A DNA stretch of 64,000 nucleotides from contig JAQFVV010000017.1 of the NCBI GenBank assembly GCA_028023455.1, positions 5,054,098-5,118,097 on the forward strand, given 5' to 3'. The DNA comes from Epiperipatus broadwayi (taxonomy: Eukaryota; Onychophora; Udeonychophora; Euonychophora; Peripatidae). The position numbers and the translations under genes are program-made. A model generated the notes under the pieces. That model was not told the DNA's origin, did no database searches, and saw only the letters and a list, made by a program, of their open reading frames with translations. Below, one piece after another: positions 35,522 to 48,124 of the stretch (position 1 is its first letter; the number at the start of each line of letters is the position of its first letter).

Positions 35522-36219
35522 GTAGTTAAAAATAGAAATCAATTCATAAAAAAGGAAGAAGAAAAATGTAGTTTGTTTGTTTTATGAAATATACAAAATA
35601 AAACTTATCAGTTAGCTTCATTTATATGTTATTGCTAAGCGTATACTGGTTCGATAAGCAACTAACGAGAATTTGTTAAATAATTAAAAAAAATTACCTT
35701 TTGCTTTTTTTTCCAAATTGTATTTATCAAATAAAATTTCTAATTTAAAATTTATTTATGTGTATGATTAAAATTTATGCATAAGTTTACACAGTATGTG
35801 TATTATAAAGCACGGTATCAATTTCTTTATTTTTTATAATTTGATACATAAATTTTTAAAAGAGAATTGTATTATATACAGACATTCAAAATTTTGATGT
35901 TATGGATGAATTGTATTTGCTTCTCATAAAGACCTTGATAAAGATTATACTGTATAGGTGAAATCTTGGTTATTATTTGAATTTATATATTATTTGCTAT
36001 TATGAACCAAACAAGTTTTATAAAAAGAATATATGTTATATGTTTATGTCTAGAGTAAGCTATCATTAATATATTTCAAAAGACAAACTCATAAATAATA
36101 ATATATGCTAAAAAAGCCACCTATATTCAGATGAGAATTCTTAAAACTATAGTAAAAGAAAAAAGTACAGATAATTAATATTTTGGCAGTGGTTTTTCTT
36201 TTGTTAATTCAATAAATGT
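35522..36219. other. Unassigned A+T-rich sequence
   Basis: I see no supported gene or repeat in this interval. Confidence 0.35.
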
Positions 36220-36800
36220 AACTAATTTTTAATAATGTCATAATGTTCTGTTAACTTAATCAAATGCCTTCACCAAATCAATAAAGGCATTCTCTTATTT
36301 TAGCCACATTTCGTACAGTTGCCTGGCAACAAAAATAATTTCTATAATGCTTTTTGACTCTCTAAAACCACATTAAGTATTTGATGACTATTTGTCTATG
36401 ATTGGAAGCAATATATTCAACAAAATCCTTGAAAGTATCCTTGCTGTAATAGTGAATAATGATATTCCATGATAAATAGTACAATCTCATTTATTCTCTT
36501 TATTTTTAAAAATAGAAAAATAGAAGTATTCTTAAGATGGAAAAATGCAATATCATGAGTCCATATGTGCCTAAAAAAAAATTGTGAAATTTTTGAAGCT
36601 AACATATCCTATTTTAAAACTTCTCCAGATACATCATCAGGAGTATCAATCTTTATTTTTTTAAACTTATAAAGAGTTATTTTGACTTCTCAAAGCTGGA
36701 TACATCTTTTTCCAAATCTAAATTAGACAACATGGACACATCATTAAAAGTCATCTCAATTCTTATGTCATAATTCAAAAGATAGTCCAATATTTTTCCA
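36220..36800 (-). pseudogene. LINE reverse transcriptase fragment, decayed
   Basis: The minus strand gives a LYKFKKIKIDTPDDVSGEVL-like block near 36640 (compare the K.PG.D.I....LK region of non-LTR RTs). Further on it gives RQLYEMWLK and AFIDLVKAFD near 36255-36330, which matches the RT motif with the first catalytic aspartate region. Stops interrupt it. The clade is uncertain (CR1/Jockey or RTE type). No endonuclease or 3' end is visible. Confidence 0.55.
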
Positions 36801-36834
36801 CCTGTTCAAAATATTATTGTCATCATATAAGATA

Positions 36835-37626
36835 AACAAAGCAAAACTCTCCATACAGTAGTGCTACCCTGTGCCAACCAGAGTAATCAATGAATGCCAG
36901 AAGGCTTGTGCATAAAATCCCTATCTAATGCCTACTCATTCAATATCTCCAGACTAGTTTCTGGCTTGTGGCCATCATCAGTGAGGAGCTTTGGATCTGA
37001 GAGCACTGCACCTAGATCTTAGGATCTAATGCAACCCTCCAGCACCCACCTTTTATCTCTACTTAACTACAAAACTATGAGAATGAAATTTAAAATACAA
37101 AAATATTTTCAATCTAAGCTCAATAGCTTATATAGTCATATGGGTCTGAACTCAGTGCAGCACCCATACATTTTGGTGTCTTTGGCTCTTTAACAACCAT
37201 ATCCACCACTATCCTATTAGGCAGGATTGGTGTTAAACCATTAAGCATCACATGATCACTATCTTATACTAGCACATAATTGTTTATAAACAAAGCAAAA
37301 CTCTCCATACAATATTCCACCCTGTGCCAACCAGAGTAATCAATAAATGCCAGAAGGCTTGTGCATAAAATGCCTATCTAATGCCTACTCATCCAACATC
37401 CCCAGACTAGTTTCTGGCTCCTCAATGATGATGGCCACAAGCCAGAAACTAGTCTGGGGATATTGGATGAGTAGGCATTAGATAGGGATTTTATGCACAA
37501 GCCTTCTGGCATTTCATTGATTACTCTGGTTGGCACAGGGTGGCAATACTGTATGGAGAGTTTTGCTTTGTTTATAAACAATTATGTGCTAGTATAAGAT
37601 AGTGATCATGTAATGCTTAATGGCTT
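36835..37626 (+). mobile_element. Family A long copy A11, near-perfect 13-bp TSD
   Basis: ATCATATAAGATA at 36822-36834 and ATCATATAAAATA at 37627-37639 differ at one base. The left end is an arm (CAAAGCAAAACTCTCC). It passes through the internal blocks (AGATCTTAGGATCTAATGC, CCTCCAGCACCCACC, CATATGGGTCTGAACTCAGT) to a tail-like CATCACATGATCACTATC near 37247. A second short palindrome then follows (37280-37580) and the final tail GTGATCATGTAATGCTTAAT. It looks like one copy with a second, nested or tandem copy at its 3' part. Confidence 0.8.
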
Positions 37627-37639
37627 ATCATATAAAATA

Positions 37640-37857
37640 GTTTCATTGTTGGATTTAATAGAATTGTAAAGCCATTTCTCAAGTCCATACATTGATTTCA
37701 GTTTGTCAAAAAAAATCTATTTACCATGAACAGCAAAAGACTGTACCTTTTGTGTAGTTTTAATCCATCAAGCATTTTTAAGCCTTTTTGTAAGTCATAA
37801 AAATATTGCCTTCAGAGTTCTATATTTACTAAGAAGTTCCACATTTAATTTATAAAG
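37640..37857. other. Unassigned A+T-rich sequence
   Basis: I see nothing supported here. Confidence 0.3.
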
Positions 37858-37866
37858 AGATATACT

Positions 37867-37973
37867 ATAATAGTAAGAAAAACAAGTCATACATCATGTG
37901 ACTTAATTAGCATGTATTTACATATGTAATATAATGAGCTTGTTTAAAGCTATTAGCACACTCGTTATATTAC
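37867..37973 (-). mobile_element. Small hairpin element, family L, 9-bp TSD
   Basis: AGATATACT flanks it at 37858-37866 and 37974-37982. The one-sided tail at the left contains AGTCATACATCATGTGAC (37885-37902), close to the family I and E tail words. The arms (ACATATGTAATATAATGAGC and CTCGTTATATTAC) are short imperfect inverses. Only 107 bp long. Confidence 0.6.
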
Positions 37974-37982
37974 AGATATACT

Positions 37983-39920
37983 GTGTATGATGTGAATAAA
38001 TTATCTCCATTTGGAGAATAGAACAGAAAGTATAATACATTGGGGAGCTACAGTTAAATATGGTACTAAATTATTTCAGAAAAAAGTTTTTGGATGAAGA
38101 AATTTAAAGCCAGCATCTCAAAATATCAAACAAACAGAAATATAGAACAGTATATTCTATAAGTGGATATATTTATAGTTTACAGATTGATTTATATAAT
38201 CATTGCAAATTTCATTTCCAGGTAAGATTTTTCTTTCTTTGGAGTTAAAATATCAACATTAGTTTACAAATGTTTGCTGTATGTAAGTATGTATGTATTT
38301 TCAAATATTTATTTTATTAGATGATCATCCACATTCCTTTTTTATTGCCTCTACTTTTCTCAATTAAAAACTGATTCTCAAATCTTTTATCTGATTAGAT
38401 ATCTTAAATTGGCCTAATTTTGCACAGAATTCTAAATGCTATATAATACTAGATTTGTAATTGAAACAATATGGATCAATTGGCTAAAACCCTTCTTATA
38501 ATTTTGAAGGAAAAATAATATAAAACAAAAAAAAACATGTTTCAATTAAAAAAGATACTAATAAAATTATTAATCACTATCAATTGTTACTTAATATAGA
38601 ATTCATCTATAAATTTAAATATAATGTGCACATTAAAAAAGTACATTTACCATGGCTTTATTTTTGAAAGTAGTTTTCTTTTTGAAGCTTCTCCTTCTTG
38701 GCCAATGTACACAGTTAATTTATCCATTTCAGCCATGTAATATTTATAGGTTGGCACACAGAAAGAATTTATCATTTTTTTTCTAATAATTTTCCAGGTC
38801 AGGTTAACATAGAAACAGAGACAACTCATGCTCTTGATTGGAGACAAGGCTTGTGGCTGATTATTTCAGGGGTATTTTCTTTTTTCACATTTTTCCAGTG
38901 AAGCAGGTTACATGGAGGTAAATGATGTTTAGCTTTCAGCTAAACTTAGCACATAGTTCTTTTTCATTTTAAAAAACATTTATTTTTAAGCCAAACTTCT
39001 GATTCTGATTTCTTCAGCAGCTGGATCAAGAAAAACTGCTGTCCTCTTTATCAGCTTGATTAAGACTACTCCTATTGTTATCTTCAACAGTTTGATTAAG
39101 ACTGACTTCTCTTTACAAAACAGAGATCTAATTTACTAACACCCCTATTTTTGGAACAAACCTCTCTATTATGAATCACAATCCTGTCTCCTATATGTTT
39201 AAATTGACCAATTATGCATATTTTACAAAAGGAAATGTTTAGTTATTTCTTTTTTTAATTGCAAAACAAAAAAAAATCTCCTATGCTTGTTTTCACTTTT
39301 TAATTTTAAAAAAATACCATCATAATTTTGAAATTCTTCTCTAGTTAATTTTCTTTCTTATACCAAAAGAAACAAGATAATCAGTTAATTACACTGATTT
39401 GATAAATACTATCTATTATATTGAAAGATAAAAAGAAGAAAAACAACTCTAATCAATTAAAACATAAATTTAACAAAAATGTTAAATTTTTTATCTCAAT
39501 CTTTTTTCTTTTAAAACTTTATTTATTTACCTCTCTTATAAGTTAAAATTAAAAATTGTTACGTAATTTACTGAAGATAATTTTTTCTCTCTCTTAATAC
39601 AATTTCAAAATTAAAATTATTGGAGAGAACAAAAGAAATTATTTATCTGATTTTATAGTTTTCTCTCTCTTTTATAAATATTTATATCACATTAAAATAT
39701 TTCTATTATTAAAAAAAATTAATGTTAGAGAATTTTCATATTTCATAAAGGTAAATATCTAAATCAAGACTATTTATAAGAATATGATAAAATTAAATAC
39801 CATTATTATAAAAAACATAGGAAAATTAAATATTATTTCCCCATTAATTAAACTATTCTAAACTTTAGGAGCTTGTAATAATGGCAGAATCATATATGGT
39901 AACAGCCTATATTATTATCT
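37983..39920. other. Unassigned A+T-rich sequence
   Basis: Nearly 2 kb without a recognisable element, gene or long tandem repeat. Several T-rich tracts are present, as elsewhere. Confidence 0.35.
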
Positions 39921-39924
39921 ATGT

Positions 39925-40360
39925 ATTCGAAAAGAAAGTTTTTTAATAGAAAAGTTTTAGCAGTTCCTACTTATGGATCTGAGATTTGAATACATAACAA
40001 AAAGCAATTCATAGATTTTATATCACTCAACAAAAGATGAAGGTGTATATGTGGCACAACAAGCAGGACCAAAATAAAAAACATAGATGCAAGAACAAGC
40101 ACATCATTAAAAAAATATAAGACTGAGGTAGAGACTGCTAAAAGAGATGATAACATATGAACAGTTAAAATCTTAAATTGGATCCAAGGAATTGTAAAGT
40201 CCTAGAAATAGACAACATGTCAGATGAATTAATGAAATGAGAAAGCTTTCTGGAGTAATGTGAAAAATAGAGGTTAGAGATTGGATAAACTGGATTAAAC
40301 TTGGATAGATGTTCATTTTGCAATGGATTGATAATAATTAAAATGATGATGATACATTTT
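39925..40360 (+). pseudogene. RTE LINE 3' fragment, decayed
   Basis: The plus strand reads KVLAVPTYGSEI, which corresponds to the LVLTYGSETWTLNRR block of the 48.5-kb copy. The C-terminal part and a non-coding end follow: TTAAATTGGATCCAAGGAAT, then CATTTTGCAATGGATTGATA and an ATGATGATGATA tail. It is strongly truncated at the 5' end, with many stops. Confidence 0.7.
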
Positions 40361-42234
40361 AAAATATAATATTAATACCATTTGCTAATCCATATAATCA
40401 AAATTTATTTTGTTTGTATTGAATAAAAATTATATTTGTTTTTGCCAATATTGTATTTATTACTGTTTGCAATATAAACAGACATTATCTTGAATATGTC
40501 AAAAGCAAGTTTAAAAATTGATTTAAAATAAAACAAATAAATACTACTTTAAATTTAATTAGTTATCTTTGATCACACAAAGTTGATTATGAACTACATA
40601 ATGGACAATTATGATGATCATATTATTCACAAAATAAGCATTCATGAGAATTTTAATTCATAATTGATTGAATAAATATATTTTAGCTAATGTACATATT
40701 TTAAACATTTTTATTATTGCATTTTGTCATTTTATATGATTTAAAGTATGTTTTTGTTACATGTTGTACAGAATAAATGCACATTTTTGCATTTGAGCCT
40801 ATTATTGAAGAAAGTCTTTATTTTGGACATATCACAAATGAAAACCCTAATTATCTTTCAAAGATGCTGGATAAAAATTATATAAGTTCATTAATCATAT
40901 TTCAATTTTAATAATATTGTATACTATATGATGAATAAATTGTGTACTGTATATTTTAGTGTGAAGATTGTCATTTTATTTTCAGATGATATGCTTTTAA
41001 TGAAGTCATTCCTATCATATCACCAATCTTACAAAAAAACCACCATTTTTAAAAATGGCAGATATTTTTTTAAAAAGTTTTAAAAAATCTTTCAAAATCA
41101 TTGTAATGAATAATCACTTATAAATCAAAATAATGTTTGCAAATTGATGATGATTGTTATGGCAAATCTTTATATAAGGATCTTCACATGTAAAAGGAAA
41201 GTGTATTCCTTTATGAACAAGTATTTTATGATGTGGCTCTGTATATCCTTTAATTAAATATTATCATTATTGTCTACCTATCAAAGAGAAAAACCCAAAT
41301 CATTAATTTTTAAAAATGTTCCAGTATATATTTTAGAAGATTAAAACCTATTCATTTTAGGTTTTGATATGTTTTTGAATATTCTAAATCATTTGCATTA
41401 TAATGAGCCTAATATATGTTAGGATATTAAAATTGCTTTCATAATTTAATAAAATAAGTTTTCTTAAGAAAATGTAGATTTATTAAATACTATTTCAATC
41501 TTCAATGTATATAAGTATTTTAGTTTAATGACAATTTTTTATTTTTTCATTTTATTTTAATAAAATGAAGGGTGCACAATTGTATTCCTTTATGTAGAAT
41601 AATTTTATTTAATTTTCCATTATTTCTCAGAGACTATATATGTTAAAGATTTCTGTCTAAAAGCAGATAGATTGACTAAGTGAATGAGAATTATATTTTA
41701 TCATCATCAGAGATAATTTTCTATTACTTACCACTAATCTTACCACAGCTTATTCTAAACCCAAGTTTAGAGCAAATATAATCATTTAAAAGCATTAAGT
41801 TATATAGAAACATTAGACATCTCAATGGTAAATGTCAAATCCATCTCATACTCAACCTTAAAAAAACTAAGTATGTCAAAAAATTGGATAAATGGATAAG
41901 TATATAATGTAAATCTGCTTTTTGGTTATCAAAATAACCATCATGTTAAAATGCTACAATATAGCCAAGAACAAAATCTTAATGTTTTTTTTTTATTTAA
42001 AAGATGAATAACTATAGCCATTTTTTTTTAAAAAAAACAACAGCCTAAAAAAAGATAAATTGTTGGCAAAGAATCAAAATAATGTGGATATACTGGTTGG
42101 TTAAAAGAATTCAGTAATAATAGGGCTTTTTTGTCAAGTAACACAATAGAACTATGTTTCAGTACCTTTTTTGGTCTATTATTAATGTTTCAAATCTAAT
42201 TAGATGAAACAGTATCACACATATATAATTAGAA
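40361..42234. repeat. Unassigned sequence; holds a dispersed repeat also found inverted at about 55.3 kb
   Basis: Between about 40800 and 41065 the words TTTTCAGATGAT and CCATTTTTAAAAATGGCAG occur. A related block, inverted, lies at 55270-55540 (CCATTTTTAAAATGGCAGCC .. TCATCTGAAA). The rest shows nothing recognisable. Confidence 0.5.
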
Positions 42235-42245
42235 TCCATATTTAT

Positions 42246-42639
42246 GTAATATATATTAAGTCTATAACTTTAAGACTATATGCCTTAATGCAACAGTAGG
42301 GACCTCTACAAATCTTAACACAAGATTAATGACGTTAAAAGACAAGAGTAGCTACTCTTATCTTTGACCTACCTTTTAATTATATAGGTGAATCTAAAGC
42401 ATTTTGATTTGAAAGCATGAAGCTATTAGCTACTTTCACTGATTAAGTCCACAATTTCTATACAAGTAGGTTGAAGATAAGAGTGTCCACTCTTGTCTTC
42501 TAAAATTGTTAATCTTATGTTAAGATTTGTAGAGGTCTCTATTGTCACATCAAGGCACATAGTCTTAAGGTTATAGCCTTAATATATATTACTTAGGTAA
42601 TGAGTATGTGTTTAACAAATTATTAATTACAACTTTAAT
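42246..42639 (+). mobile_element. Palindromic element, family H, 11-bp TSD
   Basis: Perfect TCCATATTTAT at 42235-42245 and 42640-42650. Arms of about 150 bp (AACTTTAAGACTATATGCCT .. AGACAAGAGTAGCTACTCTT) face each other around a centre near 42430. A unique tail (TTACTTAGGTAATGAGTATG .. AATTACAACTTTA) lies only at the right. A decayed half copy occurs at about 43975-44098. The general layout is identical to families A and B. Confidence 0.88.
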
Positions 42640-42650
42640 TCCATATTTAT

Positions 42651-42927
42651 ATAATTCGAACAAATAAAAAAGTATGGTGTTTTATGGATCAGATAAAATA
42701 TGGATGGATTCGAAATTGGCATTCTCATGTAGAGAGAAGAGGACTCGTCGACGTCCCCATTGGTTACTCATTGTCAACAACTGATTACAGTGATGCGTGT
42801 GCAGCCAGTAACGTCTGATGTTTGTGATTGAATGCACCTGCATAGCAAGTGACAATGTGTGGAATATTTAATTTCTTTATTTTTACATAAATTTGGCATC
42901 ATTATTTTTTTTTATTTTTTTTTTTAG
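42651..42927 (+). promoter_or_regulatory. Locally G+C-richer stretch before a weak exon candidate
   Basis: 42715-42860 is less A+T-rich than its neighbours (GAAGAGGACTCGTCGACGTC, ATTGGTTACTCATTGTC) and is not seen elsewhere in the window. It ends in a T tract and AG at 42905-42927, which resembles a polypyrimidine tract and splice acceptor. I cannot tell an intron or promoter from chance composition. Confidence 0.2.
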
Positions 42928-43086
42928 AGTAAAAAATTGACCCCAAGTTTAAAAATGAAAAACATTGCCAGTTACTTCTCGACTGTCGGTCACATAAAAG
43001 GTTCAAAACATGGTGAAAATATGGAAATATTGATGCAAGTGGATGTTCCTGAATCATCTCAAGCAGATCTTGAAATACAATGCTGA
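42928..43086 (+). CDS. Candidate terminal exon (weak)
   Basis: Immediately after the T tract and AG, 52 codons are open and end with TGA at 43084-43086. The peptide has no low-complexity bias (for example KNIASYFSTVGHIKGSK and DVPESSQADLEIQC). An AATAAA lies at 43164-43169, 78 bp after the stop. The frame is closed upstream by the TAG that forms the putative acceptor, so it would need splicing. I recognise no domain. It could equally be an old transposon or chance. Confidence 0.25.
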   Translation, partial: SKKLTPSLKMKNIASYFSTVGHIKGSKHGENMEILMQVDVPESSQADLEIQC

Positions 43087-43252
43087 ACTCAAAATGATTG
43101 GAGGAATTGCTGGTCATTGGATTAAAAAAATTATTTTTGCTTTAGATTTGACATGTCTAAAATAATAAACTATGATACATTTTAATTTTTTTTATTTGCT
43201 TCATAGCACTGGAAAAGTTGCTTTAAATTTCATCTAAATAATATTTGAATAT

Positions 43253-43349
43253 AATGGTCGAGAGGTCAGCAACAGCTGCTTTACAAGCAGTTGTCCCGGG
43301 TTGGCGGGTTCGCTTCCCGGCTGATGCTATGACACGTGAGAAAAAAAAG
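43253..43349 (+). mobile_element. tRNA-Gly-derived SINE S6
   Basis: GGTCGAGAGGTCAGCAACAG, CTGCTTTACAAGCAG, CCCGGGTTGGCGGGTTCGCT, then GCTGATGCTATGACACGTGA and an A run. The anticodon loop is CTTTACAAG-like and the region before box B is lengthened by GGGTTGGC compared with S2. Confidence 0.85.
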
Positions 43350-43439
43350 AAGTTTCGACATCTTTTTGTATTTTAAAAAAAGGTCTTATAATACATAATC
43401 AAGAAAGGCCAAACATAAACTATTAGAAATTACAGACTA

Positions 43440-43950
43440 CCTGTTATATATTAAAAAATTTTTATTAATCATTCAAAATTATATTGCAGAAATATTACTC
43501 ATTAAGTGGAAAATCTCTTATCTAATGAATAACTAATAAAAATTATTAATATACTTCCATTCAGTGATTTGTGTCAAAGTTGTGAAGGCAGCAAATTTGA
43601 CACTTATCAATTCAACTGTATTAATTGTCTACCTATATATACTGAACAATTATAGATATGAATAAGTGATTGTAATCTGGGCCAACTGATATTGGGGATC
43701 ATCCATATTTTTCACATTTTTGGTGATATGTTTATAATTACATCCCTTCAAAAGGTGTTAAAAGCAGATAGAAACCAGTTTTCACCTTATCCAAGAATGA
43801 AGTATGAAAATAACACTACTGAAACATTCATTAAAAGAATAATCATCTAGTCTAATGGATGACTAATAAAAATTATTAATATACATCCATTCACTGATTT
43901 GTGTCATAGTTGTGAAGTCAGAAAGTTTGACACTTATCAACCCCTCTTTT
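43440..43950 (+). repeat. Direct repeat pair with family C fragment between (family K)
   Basis: The block CATTAAGTGGAAAATCTCTT .. GACTAATAAAAATTATTAAT .. CAGTGATTTGTGTCAAAGTT (43495-43620) recurs at 43815-43945 in the same orientation. Between the two lies a family C half (CTGATATTGGGGATC, about 43670-43760). The same block appears at about 47.55 kb. Direct terminal repeats around a hairpin module suggest an element with LTR-like ends. Confidence 0.6.
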
Positions 43951-43974
43951 CTTCCAAAACATAAGCTTGTGGTT

Positions 43975-44360
43975 AAGACCTGTCGAGGTCCCTACCTTCG
44001 CATTTTCACACACATATTCTTAAGGTTTACATCCTTAGTAAATATTACTTACGTAATCAATGTGCATTTAAATAAATTTATAATTACAATTAAACTATAG
44101 TAATTGACTATATATATATATATATATATATCCTGAACAATAATAGAGATATGTGTGAGAGATTGTGATCTGGGCCAACTGATGAGTGCTGGCTCAGCAC
44201 AAAATGTGAATCTTTAGGATCAGACATCTTTTTCATATGTCTTTCATCATGTTTATAATTACACCTCTCCACAAAGTGTTAAAAGTGGATAGAAACCAGT
44301 CCCTACCTTGCATGAAAGTGTACTGAAAATTATACTACAGAAATATTATTCATTACCTAT
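43975..44360 (+). mobile_element. Family H half, TA microsatellite, and family C half
   Basis: 43975-44098 resembles the right arm and tail of the family H element. 44110-44131 is a run of TA. 44135-44300 is a family C half with CTGATGA at 44179-44185, a perfect six-pair stem GTGCTG/CAGCAC and AAAAT in place of GAAAT. Confidence 0.65.
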
Positions 44361-44384
44361 ATCTATGTAAAATATTATTAAGGG

Positions 44385-44475
44385 CTTGGTAGTGAGAGCA
44401 ACAGTAGTCTGTAAATCTACAGTGCCAATTACTTGGGTTTGAACCTGCCTGACCAGACACACTTAAATTTTTCAA
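44385..44475 (+). mobile_element. tRNA-Tyr-like SINE or tRNA pseudogene
   Basis: AACAGTAGTCTGTAAATCTA can fold as an anticodon arm (GTAG/CTAC) with anticodon GTA. GGGTTTGAACC follows at the right distance as box B. The acceptor ends do not pair convincingly and an A/T-rich tail follows, so a retroposed tRNA-derived sequence is more likely than a functional gene. Confidence 0.5.
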
Positions 44476-44499
44476 GTTGTAATTTTATTTAATTTTTTT

Positions 44500-45910
44500 T
44501 TATTATTTAAGTCCACTCGTAGCCAAAACAAATAACTATTCAACATTTATCAGTAAATGGATATTTTGCTATTATTATTTAGAATGTAAAATTAGGAATG
44601 AAAAATAATCCAATCCCTCATGACAATTGGAAAGTTTGATGATTAATATCTTATCACCACTAGTTCTTTGTAAAGAAGTATTGGAGAAACCTTTTCCCTA
44701 CAGTCGGCTATTTAAAGTCTGTTTTATTTTTTGGGGGGTAAGATATTTACTAAGTTCATTACAAATCATCTATAGAACATTGTGAACTCGAGCCAATTAA
44801 AAACAAACTGAATTTAAAAGCAGTTTATCATGTTAGATCATATTCAAATATTAACAAAAATATCACTAGAACTTATGAATTTGCGATGACATTTAGCATC
44901 AAAATCTTTATAGAGATAATAAAAGTAATCATAATCTTTAGGAACCATAAGACATAAAAGCTCCATATGAAAGACGTGTTGTACCATTTTTATAAGGCAT
45001 TGATAGTCATCTGATTAAACAGATTAACAGATTAACTAGCCATTAATGAATGACTACCTAAATGAATTGTTACAACATTCTACCTGAACATATATTCCTA
45101 AACATATATGTGACTGAAAATTTTCCAAGATTCATTTGGTCTGAATTCAAATGTTAATATGCCAGCTACTATATCATAAGGTCTTTTCTATAAAAATGAG
45201 TTAACTTTATATAGAAATTGTGAAACTTGAATGTTAAGATGCCATATTTAAAAATGCAAAGCTTATCAAATTTTTAATATTTCTTTACAAAGACTCCAAC
45301 TACACTATGTAGATATTTTACACAGAAGCATGGACTTGGGTTGTAACATTGTTCAAAGAAAGAAAAAAAGCAACTGCAGCAAAAATTGGAGAAAAATAAA
45401 ACAATTTCAATTCAAAATATAATTTTTAACATTGCTAGAAAAAAAATGGAAACAAAAAATGTCACCAGAGAAAAGATATAACATAAGACAGGAAAAGTAT
45501 ATAAAACAATTTTCAAAAAATGAAGTGATCCAATAATCATCCATTCACAAACAATTGCTTGGTAAATCATGGGGGATTTGATTATTAAAAATGGTAGATT
45601 GAACTTCAATTCACAAACTATTGCATCTTAAAATCCATTATTCTACCTAGCCCAAATGGGATGTGATCATTATTCATAGTAAAAAAAAAATTTGGTCTCA
45701 CAAAAATCAAAATAAATTCCAAATAAAAACCAAATTAAAACAGTATGATGTGATATGGTTACTCCTTTATCAAAGTCAGGAATTTCTCAGCCCTATGCCC
45801 AGAGAAACATGTTAGCCACCTTATTGTCCCTTTCCATCCCATTTCCAAAACAACATCATTGTCCATTCTATGGTCTTTATATATAGACCCCTTATCTTTT
45901 TCCAAACCCA
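44500..45910. other. Unassigned A+T-rich sequence
   Basis: Minus-strand frames at 45412-45609 and 45759-45944 are open but hydrophobic and A+T-driven. The second overlaps a family A arm. No supported gene. Confidence 0.35.
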
Positions 45911-45916
45911 ACATAA

Positions 45917-46275
45917 AAGCAAACATTTCATACAGTAGTGTCATCTAGTGCAAGCCATAGAAATCAATGGATGCAAGAAAGTTTGTACATAAAATCCCTA
46001 TCTATTGCCTCTTTATCCAATATCACCAGATTAGTTTTTAGCTTGTGGCTTTCATCAGTAAGGGGCTTTGGATCTGAGACACTGCATCTAGATCTTAGGA
46101 TAAATGCAACTCCCTAACTGGGAATATTTGATGAGTATGCACTAGATAGGGGTTTTATGCACATACCTTCTTGCATTCATTGAAAACCATGGTTTTCACT
46201 GGGTGGCAGTTTGTTCCTGTTTTAACAGCTTGTATACACATAGGAAATAGTGATCTTGTAATGTTGAATGGTTTA
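45917..46275 (+). mobile_element. Family A palindromic repeat A12
   Basis: The left arm begins AAGCAAACATTTCATACAGT and the right end carries the tail (AAATAGTGATCTTGTAATGT). The minus-strand core is visible near 46040-46060 (inverse of CTGATGAAAGCCACAAGC). The opposite core is lost. No clean duplication found. Confidence 0.75.
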
Positions 46276-47340
46276 AAAACAAAATAACTAAAATTTAAAA
46301 TGAAGTGAAACCACGACGATACAAAATTGCAAGTAAAATTGTATTTGAACTTTTTGTAAATAAATAATTACTTAAACAAAATAGACTATAACAGTTATTG
46401 TCATTAACAAATACTTTTATGACATTTAATAAATACGTAAAATATATATATATATAAGCAGTTATAGATAAATTTCATATTAAAAAAATTTTCTATCAAT
46501 GAAACTTACAATTAAATTGTCATCTTGAAGATAATGAAAAACACTTTTCATTACTTCATATATATATATATGAAATAAAATTTCAAAGACTTAAAATAAC
46601 TGACAGAGCGTGAACAATTTAAATATAATGTACGTCAATGAAAAATATATAAAATTTCACACTTCAACTGCCAATACTTTTCTTTACATTTATGTTGAAT
46701 TCTATGTAAAAAAAAAATATGGCGTAATGAAGGCACTACGATATGGTTGGTACTCATAGGCAGAGAATAAAGCGATAAGAAACACCATCCCCTCCCCAAC
46801 TTCCAAATTTTAGATTATTTTAAAATCATTCAGTCTGATTGATTACAAGACTATTATTATTCCCTACTATTATTATCTCTTAATAATAAAGTTTAAATGA
46901 AAATTTGTCCGCATATATTCAAAAAACAATTTTAATTTGTCTGATTGTACTGGTAAGTAATGGAGCAGCAGGGAGAGAAAATTACTAATTTTTAAATGTT
47001 TAAAAACTTTTATTTAAAGCAAAATGAGCCACAAAACGTTTATCAGATTTCCAATTATTCACAGAGAAATTATTTTAAATACCAATGTAATTATTAACAT
47101 TTAAATGTCAAATGTAATATCAACAAACCGATTTGATAAATGTGATAAATCACAGATTAGAAATTATAATTTAAATTGTAACTATAGAATTTATTTATCA
47201 AATAAAATTAATTTTGCTTACATATATGTGAATACATTAGTAAATAGAATTATAAAAATAAATTCATCTATATATATTTATTAATGAAATGCATGAGAAT
47301 TACCCACTTAATTAATAACATTTACGTAGCGTAATATCAC
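46276..47340. other. Unassigned A+T-rich sequence with TA microsatellites
   Basis: TA runs near 46443 and 46560. No gene or dispersed family recognised. Confidence 0.35.
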
Positions 47341-47344
47341 TACT

Positions 47345-47620
47345 CTTACTCTCAAACCAGATAGTGACTGGTTTCTATCCTCTTTAAGCACCTTTGTGGG
47401 GGTGTGATCATAAACATATGACCAAAGACGTGTGAAAAAATGTATGATCCCCAAGATACACATCTTTGATCATACGTTTAAGAGTATACGTCTTCACAAG
47501 ATGTCCATACCTTGTGTGAAAGTGGTGTTGTGAAAATTACACTACAGAAATATTATTCATTAAGTGGAAGTTCTCTGATCTAATGAATGACTAATAAAAA
47601 TTATTAACTTGATGATTAGT
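47345..47620. mobile_element. Family C/K fragment
   Basis: 47345-47460 is the inverse of the region around 44220-44310 (ACCAGATAGTGACTGGTTTC, CATATGACCAAAGACGTGTG). 47510-47615 matches the family K block (ATTATTCATTAAGTGGAAGT, GACTAATAAAAATTATTAAC). Confidence 0.6.
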
Positions 47621-47822
47621 TCTTCATAAAATTCGTAGACCCTCCCCTGAAGGCATAATATTGAGGAATGGATCTCAATATTTACAGATATACTGTAAGG
47701 TTTAATAATTCATAGAAGCTGATTATTGAAAATAAAAAAAAACCTGTAACAAAAATCAACATTGATTAATGTGAAATTAAGACATATCAAAATGTTATTA
47801 GAGAAAAACAATATTGTAAATA

Positions 47823-48111
47823 TAGTGGTAAAACTCTCTATACAGTAGTGACACCCAGTGCACGTCAGAGTAATCAATGGATGCAAGAAGGTTTTGCATA
47901 AAATCCTTATCTAGTGCCTATTCATCCAGATTAGTTTCTAGCTTATGGTTTTCATTAATGAGGAGTCTTGGATTTGAGAGGATTGCATCATTTTGCATCC
48001 ATTGATTAGTCTGATTTGCACTATGTGGCACTACTGTATGGAGAATTTTGCCTCTGTTTTAACAGCTTATGGAAGCATAAGAAATGGTGATCATATGATG
48101 TTTAGTGGTTT
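47823..48111 (+). mobile_element. Family A palindromic repeat A13, 13-bp TSD with one mismatch
   Basis: AATATTGTAAATA at 47810-47822 and AATATTGTATATA at 48112-48124. The left end is TAGTGGTAAAACTCTC, the arms meet near 47985, and the tail at the right is AGAAATGGTGATCATATGAT. The core remains only in the left arm and is decayed. Confidence 0.85.
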
Positions 48112-48124
48112 AATATTGTATATA

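Noticed and set aside
44110-44131. TA microsatellites (also near 46443, 46560, 54911, 56936)
   Set aside because: Real but short and common in A+T-rich DNA; not worth separate calls.
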